Assembly: GCA_911387785.2 (NCBI GenBank)
Contig: OU426978.1
Location: 178,179,238 to 178,243,237, forward strand
Length of the DNA: 64,000 nt
Reading direction: 5' to 3'
From: Aelia acuminata
Lineage: Eukaryota > Arthropoda > Insecta > Hemiptera > Pentatomidae
The notes beneath the pieces were generated by a model. The model was not told the DNA's origin. It searched no databases and saw only the letters and a program-made list of their open reading frames with translations. Position 1 is the stretch's first letter; the number at the start of each line of letters is the position of its first letter. Below are positions 36,632 to 48,331 of this stretch, piece by piece. The translations under genes and the position numbers were made by a program.

Positions 36632-37136
36632 ATTAAATATTTACTACAAAATATTTACTAGAAAGGTTCGATTTATAGAAAAAATTAAATAAACTTCAGT
36701 TATCGAATGATTTTGTGTTCCTTGCTCCCTTGACTTTTTGTTCAATAAATATAAATTATTTTATTACCTATGGGATACCCGCCTGACTACAACCACATTC
36801 TTTTTTTTTTCCATTTTCTTTCTTGTCTCTCTAAAATAGAAAATAATGAATTGATGTGGTGTTGTTCATGAATCATCGAATCACTATCGAAGTGAACTAA
36901 ACGACACTGAATAATACAGTTTTGCCTTATACCACCATTCATGAAGTGATTGATTTTACAATAATCGATTATGGTGCAGTTTATCCGATTCTTTTCGGAG
37001 TTGAGGGCCTCCGTATGATGATAGTTCTGCGGTCATTTTTCACCCTGTCTACAGCGAACCAACGCATATGTAGCAAATTATAACTTTAACTTTAATTTTC
37101 AAATAATGTTCGTTAATAGTTATTTTCATCACTAGT
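36632..37136. other. AT-rich sequence, nothing recognised
   Basis: No repeat or coding motif was seen. Confidence 0.5.
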
Positions 37137-37235
37137 ACGCAAAGTGTGTGTTTTCGGTAAGAGGGACAGTTTTACGAGCGAGGCGAAGCCGAGCTCGGAA
37201 AAAAGACCGAGTACCGAAAACACACTCATCGTACG
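37137..37235. mobile_element. Short inverted-repeat (hairpin) element
   Basis: GTGTGTTTTCGGTA at the left and TACCGAAAACACAC at the right are exact inverted copies about 50 bases apart. The homology extends outward (GTACGCAAAG versus GTACGATGA). It may be related to the inverted repeat at 38590-38765, which shares the AGTACGCAAAGT string on the opposite strand, on the other side of the RTE insertion. Confidence 0.5.
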
Positions 37236-37324
37236 TGTTACTTTTCATTATACTGAGACTATAGATCCTTATACTATTCTTATATATATACGGAAATTGA
37301 TTTATATATTTCAAAATGTATATT

Positions 37325-38444
37325 CTTCTTCTTCTTTATCTTCCTCCTTTGTGCCATTCCTAGCGTGGAGGGGCCTCGATCCAACGCTGCCAGGCTTCAC
37401 GGTCCCTGCACAGCCTCTTCAGTTCCTGGAAAGTTTTTCCTCCAATCCTCTGGATATATTCTTCAGATAGAATCCTAGGCCTTCCGCGTGGCTTCCTGCC
37501 AGTGGGTTGAGCTTCCATCACCTTTCTGGGTTCCCGGTTCTCGCTCATTCGACAAACATGGCCAAACCATTTTAGCTGGCGTTTCTCCAGGATAGTTTTC
37601 AATGCAGGAATTTTTAGCTCTGCTCTAATCCTTTCATTTCTTACGCGGTCCCTCCTCGTTTTTCCTGCGACTCTACGTAAGTACCTCATCTCAGCTGCAG
37701 TTATTTGGCCGATCTGTTTATCGAGCATTATCCAGCTCTCGCTCCCGTAGGTAAGAGTAGGGAGGTATATTGATTTGTAAATGTGGAGCTTCGTTTCTAG
37801 CCCTACATCTCGATGCCCAACAATACTGTTGCATATGCTATAATAGATTTGGTTAGCTTTAGCAATCCTATTTGCTATTTCCCCATCTATTTTTGCCTGT
37901 CTATTTATGTTGGAGCCCAAGTAGAGAAAGTTCTCCACTACTTCAAGAACCTCGCCATTGCAAACCACCTCCACTGTCTTCTCCTCATCTCGGGACAGGA
38001 CCAGTATCTTGCTCTTGGAGGCATTGATGGTCATTCCTTTACGCTTGATTCTTCCTGCCATTCCAGTAGAGCTTGCTGCAGCTTATCTTTTGTGTCGCAA
38101 ATGAGAACGATATCATCAGCATATAACAGTGACTGGCTAAGTATCGTCCTCATGTTCCACTTACCTATAATTGTATGAGCAGTTCGCCTTTTACAAATTT
38201 TATGGATTTCATCCATAAACAATGTAACTAGAAGGGGGCTCAGGCTGTCTCCTTGTTTTACTCCTCTATCTATGGGGAAAGGAGCAGATTCTGTTCCATT
38301 AATCCTCACCACTCCTTTTGAATTCATGTAGACTGATTTTATGGAGGTAATGAGGTCTCGTGGCACATTTTTTGCTGCTACGGCGTTCCATATTTCTTGA
38401 CGTGGGACCGAGTCGAAAGCAGCCTTAAGGTCCATGAAGGCTAG
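37325..38444 (-). mobile_element. RTE-type LINE, 5'-truncated, with 9-bp target-site duplication
   Basis: The element lies between two copies of ATGTATATT (37316-37324 and 38445-38453), which mark the target duplication. On the minus strand it starts inside the RT domain and ends, shortly after the reading frame, in a purine-rich tail of GAA repeats. Ending close behind the stop with a short tandem tail is typical of RTE-clade elements. Confidence 0.85.
37360..38435 (-). pseudogene. RTE-type reverse transcriptase, 5'-truncated and frameshifted
   Basis: The first part (38435-38031) begins MDLKAAFDSVPRQEIWNAV, RT motif A, and includes DRGVKQGDSLSPLL (motif B) and SLLYADDIVLICD with the catalytic YADD. 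A one-base frame change near 38040-38060 leads into the second part (to 37360): GMTINASKSKILVLS, NFLYLGSNI, YLPTLTYGSESWIM, MRYLRRVAGKTRRDRVRNER, LKWFGHVCRM and GRKPRGRPR. These are the thumb and C-terminal signature of RTE-like elements. The endonuclease and the first RT motifs are missing. Apart from the frameshift the frame is open over 350 codons, so the insertion is not very old. Confidence 0.85.
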
Positions 38445-38589
38445 ATGTATATTTTAAAGCCCAAAAAAACAGAAAATAAAATAAAGTAGGTTAGTAATAA
38501 GTTGTAATCAGACATAGTTTATGACTAATATTTTTTAACTGTGAAATACCTAATGATAATTTAAATTGGTAGTTTTCATTACAATATGT

Positions 38590-38765
38590 CGGTAGCAGGT
38601 GTTTTCAATACATGGTTTCAGAAAGCAAAGTTAATTTATCACATGATATCTTTTCTGTACTAATATTCAATAATAGTACAGAAAATAATCTTTTACCTCC
38701 TAGTACAGAAAAGGGGTACTTTGCGTACTCAAAACATGTATTGAAAACACGTGTTACATATGCAT
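38590..38765. mobile_element. Inverted-repeat MITE-like element
   Basis: GTGTTTTCAATACATG at the left has its complement CATGTATTGAAAACAC at the right. Inner homologies extend the arms (TTTTCTGTACTA and TAGTACAGAAAA, the latter present twice). There is no coding sequence, and the target site was not resolved. Confidence 0.5.
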
Positions 38766-38964
38766 TGTACTGAAAAAGTATTTTTTTCACCATTTTTACT
38801 TTCTTCACTTTTTTAAGTTTTAAATGCGAGAATGGAAAATTGAATACAATACTTATAATGAAACTTTTTATATAATATGAAGATTATACCATTCTTTTTC
38901 TTTTTTTTTTTTTTTTTTTTACTAAGTTTAAACACCATAGTTTAATAAAGCTTACACGCTCACA

Positions 38965-39415
38965 GGAGTCACCAATGGTGTAGTGGTGAGCAAACTCGAT
39001 TAGTAGACCCATGGTGGCGGGTTCGTAACCCAGCCGATGGCCCTATGATTTCTTAATGGGAGTGGAAAATCCTTGGGTATGCCGTCTTTCGGAGGGTACG
39101 TAAAAAGGAAGTCCTGAGCATTTACGACGTCAGGTACTCGTTATACATAGATCCCTATCCTAATTTTATCTGGATAGGTAAAGGTTTTCTTTCAATAGAT
39201 ATCCTTGAGATAACTAAGTCTGTACGATGATTTAATTTCGCTTAAAGATGGGCAACAAAAATGTGTAGAAAGATCGAGAAGATAAATATCCTTCCGGAAA
39301 ACTCCAACTCTGTTGATGGGATCCGGTGCTAAGCTCCACAAACCGGATCAGCCGTCTTAGATCATCCCGGCTTTGCCAGTCTTCATCACATCATCATAAC
39401 CTTATAATTTCTTAT
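38965..39415 (+). repeat. tRNA-type SINE, most complete copy
   Basis: The A box TGGTGTAGTGGTGAG (38976-38990) and B box GGTTCGTAACC (39020-39030) have the spacing of a tRNA promoter. The same body as at 32355 follows, and then a further segment with GGGATCCGGTGCTAAGCTCC, CCGGATCAGCCGTCTTAGAT and CATCACATCATCATAA. The extra 3' block may be another tail type or an adjacent element. A T run follows at about 39416. Confidence 0.7.
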
Positions 39416-40350
39416 TTTTTTTTTTTTTTTATTATATACTAAGTTTTCAATGCTGCTATTCAAAAATGTTTTTTTGGATAATCATTAATTAAAAACTTTT
39501 AAACGTGATTATGTAATTTATTAACATACGATTGTGTTCGAAAATGAATTGCACTTTTTTTCATATAGGCTACATAAACATATTAATTATTTGCTCAATA
39601 ATATCTAACGTTTGTTACATGCAGCTGTTGGTTTTCATTTTTACCCTTTTTTTTTTAAGTTACTTAAATGGTCCCTTTATTTTAAACCAAATGAATACAT
39701 CTTCAATATCTTCTTGATCATAGTGTAAAGAAAATTCTATGTATCTTAAATGACATATAAAGTTTAGCAATTATTTTTCGAAGCAGTTAAAAACTTGTGT
39801 TAGACTCAAGTTTTAGATAATGTATTTCCACGGATAGTAACATGCAAGAAGACCAGCTACTGTTATGTACTTGTTTCTTGTCAACCTGGGGTAAAATTTT
39901 GTAATTCTCTTTGAAAGAATATTTAAAATTCACGATTAAAGTAGAAATAATTTTTTTTTTAGACCTTCACTCAACCTGGTTTATACTACAAAGGGAAATC
40001 GTGATAGATCAGTGAACAAGGTTCTGTTCCTGTTACTTGAATTGGGTTCGAATCTTACTGTAACAGATATTTATGGAGTCTGTTGATGGACTATTGTGGT
40101 GATAGAACTTCCACTGGTTGATTAGCACCTTTATCTTAGTAGCTCTAATAGAAGTATAAACCTGGCGGTTGAGCGTGATTTTGGTTCAATCAAATAGTTA
40201 AAGTACTTTTTTTTCTCTAATTTTGATCCTAATATTCCTCATTATATTAGTGCTAGTGTTTTTATTTATTTTATAAATGACTTAGTAAGACGTTAAAGTG
40301 AACGAAAGGTTTGAAACGAATCGTTATATTATTACATCTTGCTTAGTTCT
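39416..40350. other. AT-rich sequence, nothing recognised
   Basis: No repeat or gene was identified. Short frames only. Confidence 0.5.
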
Positions 40351-40490
40351 TTTTACTTTCACTTACCTATGTATGAAATATATAGTAAGTGGAAGTATTG
40401 CGATCGCGAAAAATTTCGACTTCCGGTTTTCAACGGAAATACACGTTTTGGGGGGTTCCCTGAGTCCAAATAACCAAGTACCGCGAAATG

Positions 40491-40527
<37 letters not shown>

Positions 40528-41447
40528 AACAGACTAGCTCAAAAACTATAAACCGTGCGAACCTGAAATTGGGTATTTAGTGTATGTATATGCCTGTGAT
40601 GTGACATCAAAAATTTCATCCAAATTGCTCAAAGGGAGGGGGTACTTTATTTAATAACTTTTTAAGTTTTTTTTCGATTTTCTCAAAAACTGCTCCAACG
40701 ATTTTGATTAAACTGAGTATTTGATCTATTTATATGCCCGAGATATGGCTGTTAAAATTTCATCAAAATTTATCAACCAGAGGGGGGACTTTACTTAATA
40801 AATTTTGTATTATTTTCACGTGTTTTTTTTATTCACTCAAAAACGGTTTTAACGATTTTGATCAAACTGGGCATTTGGTGTATGTATATACCAAAGATAT
40901 GATAGCCAACATTTCATCAAAATTGATCAGCCGGAGGGGGCACTTTATTTCATAACTTATTTTCCAATTTATACCTTTCTTTCGACTATCTCAAAAACGG
41001 CTTTATTGATTTTGATCAAATTCGCCATATTTAATTAAAATAAGGTGTTCTTTAATATCAGGTAAGCTTTGTCGTTATTAACATGTTCTGAGGGGGCTTA
41101 AATGGGGAAGGGATCTTTTTTGTTTTCCTGTAAAGTACACTTGTTTTTGTTTATATGGAAAAATTTACTGTCTCTCATGACGCCTAAAAATAAGAAATGG
41201 CTAAATATGAAATATGATAAAAATAAAGAAAACACAAAGAGGAGATAAAGGAAAAATATTCAGTCAACTTATAAAAATTGTTGAGCCCATGCATGCGGAG
41301 TACGCCTTTAATGACAGACCATTGTTCATAATTAAAGCCGTTCTGTTCATTTGAGAAGTGGCAATTAACAAAACGCATTAATGTCTAATCTAAGTAAGTT
41401 GGTAAGTGAAAGTTGTGTGTTGCCGCACGCACCAGATTTTTTTTTTT
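40351..41447 (+). mobile_element. Tandem-repeat-cored element, copy 2 (long form)
   Basis: The ends are the same as in the 32822 copy: ACTTTCACTTACC at the left; GGTAAGTGAAAG, TGTGTGTTGCCGCACGCACC and AGATTTTT at the right. The TG run is at 40493-40524. Units beginning CTCAAAAAC lie at 40538, 40682, 40836 and 40990 (spacing 144, 154, 154). Unlike copy 1 it has about 330 further bases (41045-41380) before the right end, also present in the 42685 copy. That block has no preserved frame. Confidence 0.75.
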
Positions 41448-42379
41448 AATAACCGGATCTTATTATTTTATAAAGTGATTTCCTTTTGTACTGCTCAACT
41501 TTCGCTTTAAATTTTGGAACAAAGGCATAAATAAAGCTCGATTTTATAAAACAACCAAATGAGAAATATCCCCCCCCCTTCCATATTCGAAGGGAAGTTT
41601 CCAATAACCAAGCGAACTTCTGAAAAAAATAATAAAAAATCCAATTAATAGTTCCAGATGCATCTATGTAGCAAAAAAAGATGTTTAACAAAACCATTTC
41701 GTTTAATTATAAATATATTGAAGACGAAAATCATTTTACAATTTAGAAACATTTTACATTTCATGATATTCTGATTATTTTTCAGATATTTATACAAAAT
41801 CTCGATATTATTTTATTTTTTCTTCCCTGTAGAGCTTTTACGGCTATACGGATTTTTCCCTGTCCGTGATCTTCCCTTTGAAAAAAAGGGTTGCTGGTAA
41901 TCCTGTGTAACCCCTGAGTAATGAGAACTGTAAAGGGAAAATCCCAGAACTGTAATAAACAGCCAATATATAGAGTCAGATGTAGATCTCATAAAAACTT
42001 TCTTCAACCAAATCGGAAAGTAATTAATTTCAAAACCTTACTAACTATTACTACATATAAGTATGAATATTAAAATGAATATCTAACTAACCTTCGTTAG
42101 CAAGTTGTTATATTTACGAGGCATAATATATTTAATGGCAAACCCGATCTCGAGTACCATTTACCTGGATTATATAGATCCATTTGGGAGGGGTATACGG
42201 TGACTGGGCTCTTCTGAAGTTATCTTTGAACTTTTTCTCATGGGAAAAAAAAAGTTTCCCCTAGTTAACTTTAGCAGTTATAATTAATGAGAGTTAGCTT
42301 AGCCTCTTCTGTCCACATAGCTCACGGCCAACTGCTTTTTTATAGTCTCCAGCAACATTAGTTTTAATTAAGCTCTTGA

Positions 42380-42424
<45 letters not shown>

Positions 42425-42684
42425 AGGAAGTAATAGCAGCAAAAAATGGGAAAAGAATATATTTACAGTGCTGGTGGACATTACAGCAACTTACTGTAAA
42501 CTAAGATGATGCATTTACCCTACAGATTTTATAATATATAATCAATTAATCATCATTTCTTGTGAAAAATAACTGCTAGAGGCAATTCGATATATTTTTA
42601 ACCCAAAAAATGAAGAATGTAGATATCACCATGTCGAATTTTCTCGTGAATAGTACTGAGGTATGATATTGTAGAGTTAATAAG
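41448..42684. other. Spacer between inverted element copies
   Basis: AT-rich. It holds a 41-base A run (42382-42422) preceded by a GC-richer 100 bases ending TTAAGCTCTTGAAT, which might be a retroposon 3' end on the + strand. Nothing else was recognised. Confidence 0.45.
42382..42422 (+). repeat. Poly(A) run, 41 bases
   Basis: An uninterrupted A run, followed by GAAGGAAG. Likely a retroposon tail, though no body was identified. Confidence 0.9.
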
Positions 42685-43746
42685 AAAAAAATCTGGTGCG
42701 TGCGCGCAACACACAACTTTCACTTACCAACTTACTTAGATTAGAAATTGATGTGATTTGTTAATTGCCACTTCTCAAAGTCACTTTTGTTTGTTCTATA
42801 AAAACACTATTATTTTTTTATTATTAAATAAAAATTTTTACTTGTGATAATTCGGCAATGCAAGCATAATACTCCAATTCGTCTGATTTTATAATTCTAT
42901 ATGTAGTTATTGAAAACTTCATATTAACAGAACGGCTTTAACTATCAACAATGGTCTGTCATTAAAGTGCGTTCATTCATTTTATTCATGCGTGGGCTCA
43001 ACTTTGTTCTATGAGTTGACGGAATATTTTTCTTTTTTTCTCCTCTATATGCTTACTTAATTTTTTCATATTTCATATGTAGCCCTTTCTTATTTATAGG
43101 CGTAACAAGAGACAGTTAATTTCTCCATTTCATCAAACTCAATTTTCATTAAACAAAAACAAAGCTACTTTATAGGAAAACAAAAAAGGCCCCTTCCCTA
43201 TTTAAGCCTCTCAGAACATTTTAGTAATGATAAAACTTGTCTGATATTAAAGAACACCTAATTTTCATTAAACATGACGAATTTGATCAAAATCATTAAA
43301 GCCGTTTTTGAGATAATCGTAAAAAAAGGTAAAAATTGGAAAAAGTTAGGAAATAAAGTGCCCCCTCCGTTTGACCAATTTTGATGAAATGTTGGCTGCC
43401 ACATCTTTGACATATACATACATCAAATACCCAGTTTGATCAAAATCCTCCGGTTGGTCAATTTTGATGAAATTTTTGTAGTCATATCTCGGGAATATTA
43501 ATACATCAAATACGTTTAAGCAATATCCCCAAAATCCCCCTAAATACCCAATTTCAGGTTTGCATGGTTTATAGTTTTTGAGCTAGTCTGTTCAGACACA
43601 CACACTCTGACCGTTTCGCGGGACTTGGTTATTTGGATTCAGGGTACCCCAAAACATGGATTTTCGTTGAAAACCGGAAGTCGAATTTTTTCACGATCTG
43701 AATACTTTCCCTCACTATATATTTCATATAGTGAAAGTAAAAAAAC
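42685..43746 (-). mobile_element. Tandem-repeat-cored element, copy 3 (reverse orientation)
   Basis: Reading on the minus strand, it starts ACTTTCACTATATGAAATAT at 43746, contains GACTAGCTCAAAAACTATAA and further CTCAAAAACGGCTTTAATGA units, shares the long-form block of copy 2, and ends GGTAAGTGAAAG, TTGTGTGTTGCGCGCACGCA, CCAGAT and a T run. Together with copy 2 it forms a large inverted pair with a 1.2-kb spacer. Confidence 0.75.
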
Positions 43747-46031
43747 CTAATGTTTGAGTTAGAGATATCAGCTTGTTTTCCAGCTATATAACTGCTGAGA
43801 TCATTTCAAAATTTGCCCAAAAAGCAAGTAAAATCTTGTATATGCATGTGGTGGCCATTTTATTTCTTATGATATAAAATAGGATTAGTTAAAAGAAAAT
43901 TTTTCACAACACGATATAAAACTTTATTTTAATTCTTCTTTAAAAGTACAAATTTTTAAAATTTATTACTTGAGTTTTTAAACTCCTCCAAATGTCAGAC
44001 GAAAATATAATGTTGAAATAAAATTAAAAGTATGCCCATAAGTCTATTATTTTTACATATTATTTATTGTAATAGGGCAATTTATTAACATTTTGATGAA
44101 AACAGGCGTGGGCAAGGTTTTACAATATTATATAAATGATAAAGCTTTGGATTTTCTACTACCCATATTACTAAAGTGGTATATAGTACCCATATATATG
44201 CTACACAATGTAGTTTGTTTGAATATGCTAATACAGTAATGACTGTATAGGTCTGAAAACTATTTTTCGCATTAGACTGCTCACATATCATTGAAGAAAA
44301 GAAATCGAAGAAAAAACAAAGAAAAGCATAATATGTAACATAGAATATAAAATATATGTATATAATATATGTCTATATGGATAGTTCCTTTTATGATCGA
44401 TTACGATAAGTATTATTTTAAAAGTTCAACAGAAATGACTATAAGCTCTAGCACAGACACAAATAGTTAGTTATTTGTCCGCTAATCAGAGGTGTCAATT
44501 CAGAACTGTTAAAATAAAAACTAGGTAAATTTCATATTAGAAAAAAAAATGTACTACTGCAGAAGTAGAGCTCCCCCTAGTTGACTTGACCACGATCCAT
44601 AAGCATTCCTCGACCGAATCGTGAAAATGTCGGAGAGGTTCATTTGGATATTTAGTGAGAAAGTTGTCTCAATGTCAGGATTACGTTTGAACAGACGCTG
44701 CTTAATATAATTACTGCAGGTGATAAAGGCTAGTTATGGAGAAGGGGATTTTCTGAAAAATTCGAAGTGAACAGTATAACACCAAGTCAATTAAGAGGTT
44801 CACGGAATTTATCTATTCGAAATTCTTAATTTTTATGATTCTACTACCTATGTTTCAAAAGTTAAAATACCGTTTATTTTCTGGCACTTTCGATATGAAG
44901 TTTTAATGTCAATTTATGAAAATAAATATCACAAATAGACATCTAGCTCCATCATTCTAATTTGCAATGATTTAAATTCTAATGGTTTTCAAAATAAATT
45001 AAGTAAATTAAATTGTTCAGGGTACGTATTCTGCAACCGTTTTATATCAATAAAATGTGTTTTTGCATTCCGGAATAGAACCACTCTATTACTATAATCT
45101 CTAAAAAGGGATTAAAAGCATTAAAATTGTACCTCTTTGGTTGGGATTTTGACAAATTATTTGTTAATAGGTGTCCACTTAAGAAAGGGTTCCGTTAATA
45201 TAGATTAACAGTAACAGTATCATACTAGCAGGAGTGTTTTAGGTTTTTATTTTATTTTATTTTTTTATTTGCTTATAATAATTATTATTAAGGGTCTATT
45301 TGAAAGATTACATTTCTACCAAGAGAAATAAATTACTATCACGTCTTTTTGAAACTCAAAATTATCATAATACCCAATCCTAATATTACTAAAGAATTTA
45401 TTGGAATATTTTAGAATAAAACTTTTTTCTTCTTTTTTTTAAACCTGAACTACATTAAAGAAAGTTTGTAACTTTTTTATAATGTAAAAGTTGGAAACTG
45501 TAGGGGACAGGGCGTGCATAGGACAGTAGGGCCAAGTTGGTGCTGTCAATATTTGCCGACTTGGCCGCGGCGGGAGATGGCCCTCCATGTCATACGCCAC
45601 TACCACTTCTCAACTTCCCAATCCTTTTCCAGGACGGCTCCTTGAAAATATTTTCTGTATCAGATTCCTGTTGGAGATTTCAGTGCTTCAGAGAATGTAC
45701 TTACAGTTTCTTGATATGGATATAGACAATATCTTGCTAGGATATTTAGTGTATTGTGAACTTTTTCTGAAGGTGATTTCAACCGCATCGAACTATGTAT
45801 GTGATGAACAGCCTTTACTGGGGCACTGCTCGCGTAATCTAAAAAGGACTTAAGCTAAAACAGGTAATGCGCTCAGATTAGTACCTACATTGTTCGCTCA
45901 ATGTAAATAGTAAAAGAATGGCCCGGGGGATTATCTGTTCGTCACGTGGTTCGGCACCCAAGAATGGTAAATGTATAATAGAGAAAAAAGTTTAATACCA
46001 GTAAAAATAAATAATTGAATGGTTTAATAAT
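43747..46031. other. AT-rich sequence with two GC-richer patches
   Basis: Patches at 44560-44780 and 45480-45850 are GC-richer. The second holds overlapping open frames of 62 and 88 codons, but I see no domain and no consistent splice-bounded exon. The rest shows nothing. Confidence 0.4.
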
Positions 46032-46960
46032 ACACTCCAGATCAAAATTAACGCACTTCCAGAGAATTTAACTGTAAATCCCATTTTAAGTAAATAAATT
46101 GTACCTCTTGATGTTTATTTATTTGTTTAGGATCCAAGGAAGGATTGTTTACAACCAGTGATTGTTGCTTTTAATCCCGTTTGAAATGGAATTTATTAAA
46201 TCCACGATGTTACTCTATTGTTTGATTCCTCAGTTTACTTAGTCAGTTTTACTGCAGTTGCTTTCAAGTGAAGGCTTGCTTTTACACAAGTTTTGAAGTG
46301 AATTTGTCCAAATTTCGATTCATGTCCCCTACTAGACATTTATCCGAGTATGAAGCTGTCAGGGCCTTAACTCTTCTTTCTGAAGGATACAGCCAGCGCA
46401 AAGTTGTCAGGAGACTTGGATTTCACTATACAACTATTGGAAGGCCCTCCAAGGATTTCAAGAGACAGGCACTCATGCAAGAAGCCATGGACAAGAGCGT
46501 CTAGAACCACAACCGAGAGAAATGATAGATTTTTTCGCCTTCAGGCTCTAGTTACAAGTTACAAGTTCTCAACTTGGCAATCTTATTCAAAGTGTCAGAG
46601 GAGTAATCATTTCGGCCCCCACTGTCAGGAGGAGGTTGAGGAAGTTTAATTTGAGCAGTAGAAGGTTGGCCTCAGGACCTCTTCTAACCAGGGAGCACCG
46701 AGTAGCAAGACTACGAATCACCAGAGAACACCATAATTAGAATTTCGACGATTGGAGGAGGGTTTTGTTTTCTGACGATGTCAGAATCGCTCTAACATCT
46801 TCTGATGGGCGTATGCCCAAATGGAGATGGCGTGGAGAAAGGTTCGCCCAATGTAACGTTATCCCCCGTCTATCGTTTGGCGGACGCTCAATAATTTTCT
46901 GGGGTGGCATCACGATGAAGGCTTTCAAAGAGTTAGTGGTTGGTTGTGGATGATCCTTGA
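46032..46960 (+). pseudogene. Tc1/mariner-like transposase relic with left terminal repeat
   Basis: A TA followed by CACTCCAGATCAAAATTAAC is a plausible Tc1-type left terminal repeat. From 46323 the frame encodes the paired-like DNA-binding region, HLSEYEAVRALTLLSEGYSQ and RKVVRRLGFHYTTIGR, then shifts frame. Pieces such as RTTTERNDRFFRLQAL, GVIISAPTVRRRL and SRRLASGPLLTREHRVARLR follow. The first catalytic aspartate region survives as VLFSDDVRIALTSSDGRMPK, then WRGERFAQCNVIPRLSFGG and IIFWGGIT. The second aspartate block, the C-terminus and the right terminal repeat are missing. Stops and frameshifts make it inactive. Confidence 0.82.
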
Positions 46961-46984
46961 ATACAGCATGTTAATCAAGTAAAG

Positions 46985-47165
46985 TCTTTAATCCACTAAT
47001 GACCTCACCCGAGATCACCTCATAGCAAAAGTAGCTCAACCAACATGCGAAAGCCGCAAAACGCCTCTTAACATATTATAGAAGACTGCAGCAGATACGA
47101 AGAACAATTTACAAAACTTAATATTCCACGTAACACTTCGGAGGCATTAAAAGATTCTCGAAACC
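46985..47165 (+). pseudogene. LINE ORF2 C-terminal fragment
   Basis: In broken + frames: DLTRDHLIAKVAQPTCES, then PLNIL and, after a frameshift, CSRYEEQFTKLNIPRNTSEA with LKDS. This is the Cys/His knuckle and following helix at the very C-terminus of jockey/I-type LINE ORF2. It abuts the broken Tc1-like sequence, and no RT or RNase H sequence is attached. Confidence 0.7.
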
Positions 47166-47194
47166 AAAGCTGCGAAAATGGCGAACGCAAAGCG

Positions 47195-47290
47195 AATGGC
47201 CACCTACTATTCTAAAGGTCGCGGGTTCGCGTCCCAAGTTGGCCCTTGGATTTTTTAATGGGAGTAAAAAAACGTTAGCTATGCCTTCCC
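47195..47290 (+). repeat. tRNA-type SINE fragment
   Basis: GTCGCGGGTTCGCGTCCCAA contains a B-box-like GGTTCGCGTCC. It is followed by GGCCCTTGGATTTTTTAATG, GGAGTAAAAA and AGCTATGCCTTCCCTCGG, matching the SINE at 32355. The 3' half is missing. Confidence 0.7.
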
Positions 47291-48270
47291 TCGGAAAATC
47301 TGTTGCCTCTCCAACGCAAAGCATGAAAACCTTCAAAACCTCACTCCCTACAACTTAACTACCTACAAATAGTAGGAAAAATCAATTTTCTAGGGAGTGA
47401 GATGAGATTCTAGAATTCTAGTTGCAAGGGTATGTGCGCACACATTCCACACAGGAAGTTTTGAAGTGCCATGTAAGGCAGGTCCTCATCAATTTTGTTT
47501 ACCTAGCGCATCATTGTAGCTTATTAAAAAATTGTGTATTTTTGTTAAAGTTTTGCTTTTCCTTTGTAAATAGATCTTTTGCAATATTGATCTTTAACAC
47601 ACACTTATTTTTATACTTAAATGTAAGTTCGAAGTTGAATTTTTCCTGTTCTTTCTCACTCCTAACAAACGATAAATTTCTCAATTTTTTCAAAAACCGA
47701 TAATTCCCAAAATATCCACTAAAGCGTGTTCATGCTTTCAGAACTTGTTAAGGAACCCATTCTGTGGCACTTGGAAAAAAAAACCTGAAAAACGGAACAT
47801 TTATTTTCTTGCTTAAAAAATGATGATGAAAATAATCCATAATATTTTTCATGAAATTTAAAATAGTTCAGTTATAGCAATATATATTTCACTAGAGATA
47901 CAAAGGGATATTGGTAATATGCACTCAACCTGAACCTTACCTGTCATCAGCAGAGGTAATCAATGGTTAATTCAACCTCTAAATAGTAAGCTAATTTAAA
48001 TTAATATATTACTCTATAGGTCAATAATAATTTATAAGGATAAACTGGTTTCAACTTATTGTAGTTAAAAACAAGAAGAATTTCTAATACCCTAAAAAGG
48101 ATCCTATTTGATACATAAATAATTATCTTGCGGAGATGATAATTGAATGATATGATGACACCAATTATCAAATAATATATTTTAATTTATATTGAAGTTA
48201 TTGAATAATTTATTAATTTATCACCAAAAAATATAAGTTTAATCATATTACAGAAAAATAATATAAACAA
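47291..48270. other. AT-rich sequence, no gene recognised
   Basis: The open frame at 47422-47703 (93 codons) and its mirror have AT-driven composition and no domain. Confidence 0.5.
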
Positions 48271-48331
48271 TTTTTTTTTTTTTTCTGTTGTCTTCGCCTC
48301 TACCCTGTAGGGTCATTGGCGGTATGTTCAC

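Noticed and set aside
40298..40528. Open frame ending in repeated Val-Cys
   Set aside because: It covers a transposon end and a TG microsatellite.
45537..45853. Overlapping frames (62 and 88 codons) with an internal TTTTCCAG acceptor-like site
   Set aside because: The acceptor has no matching donor in frame and neither translation resembles a known family.
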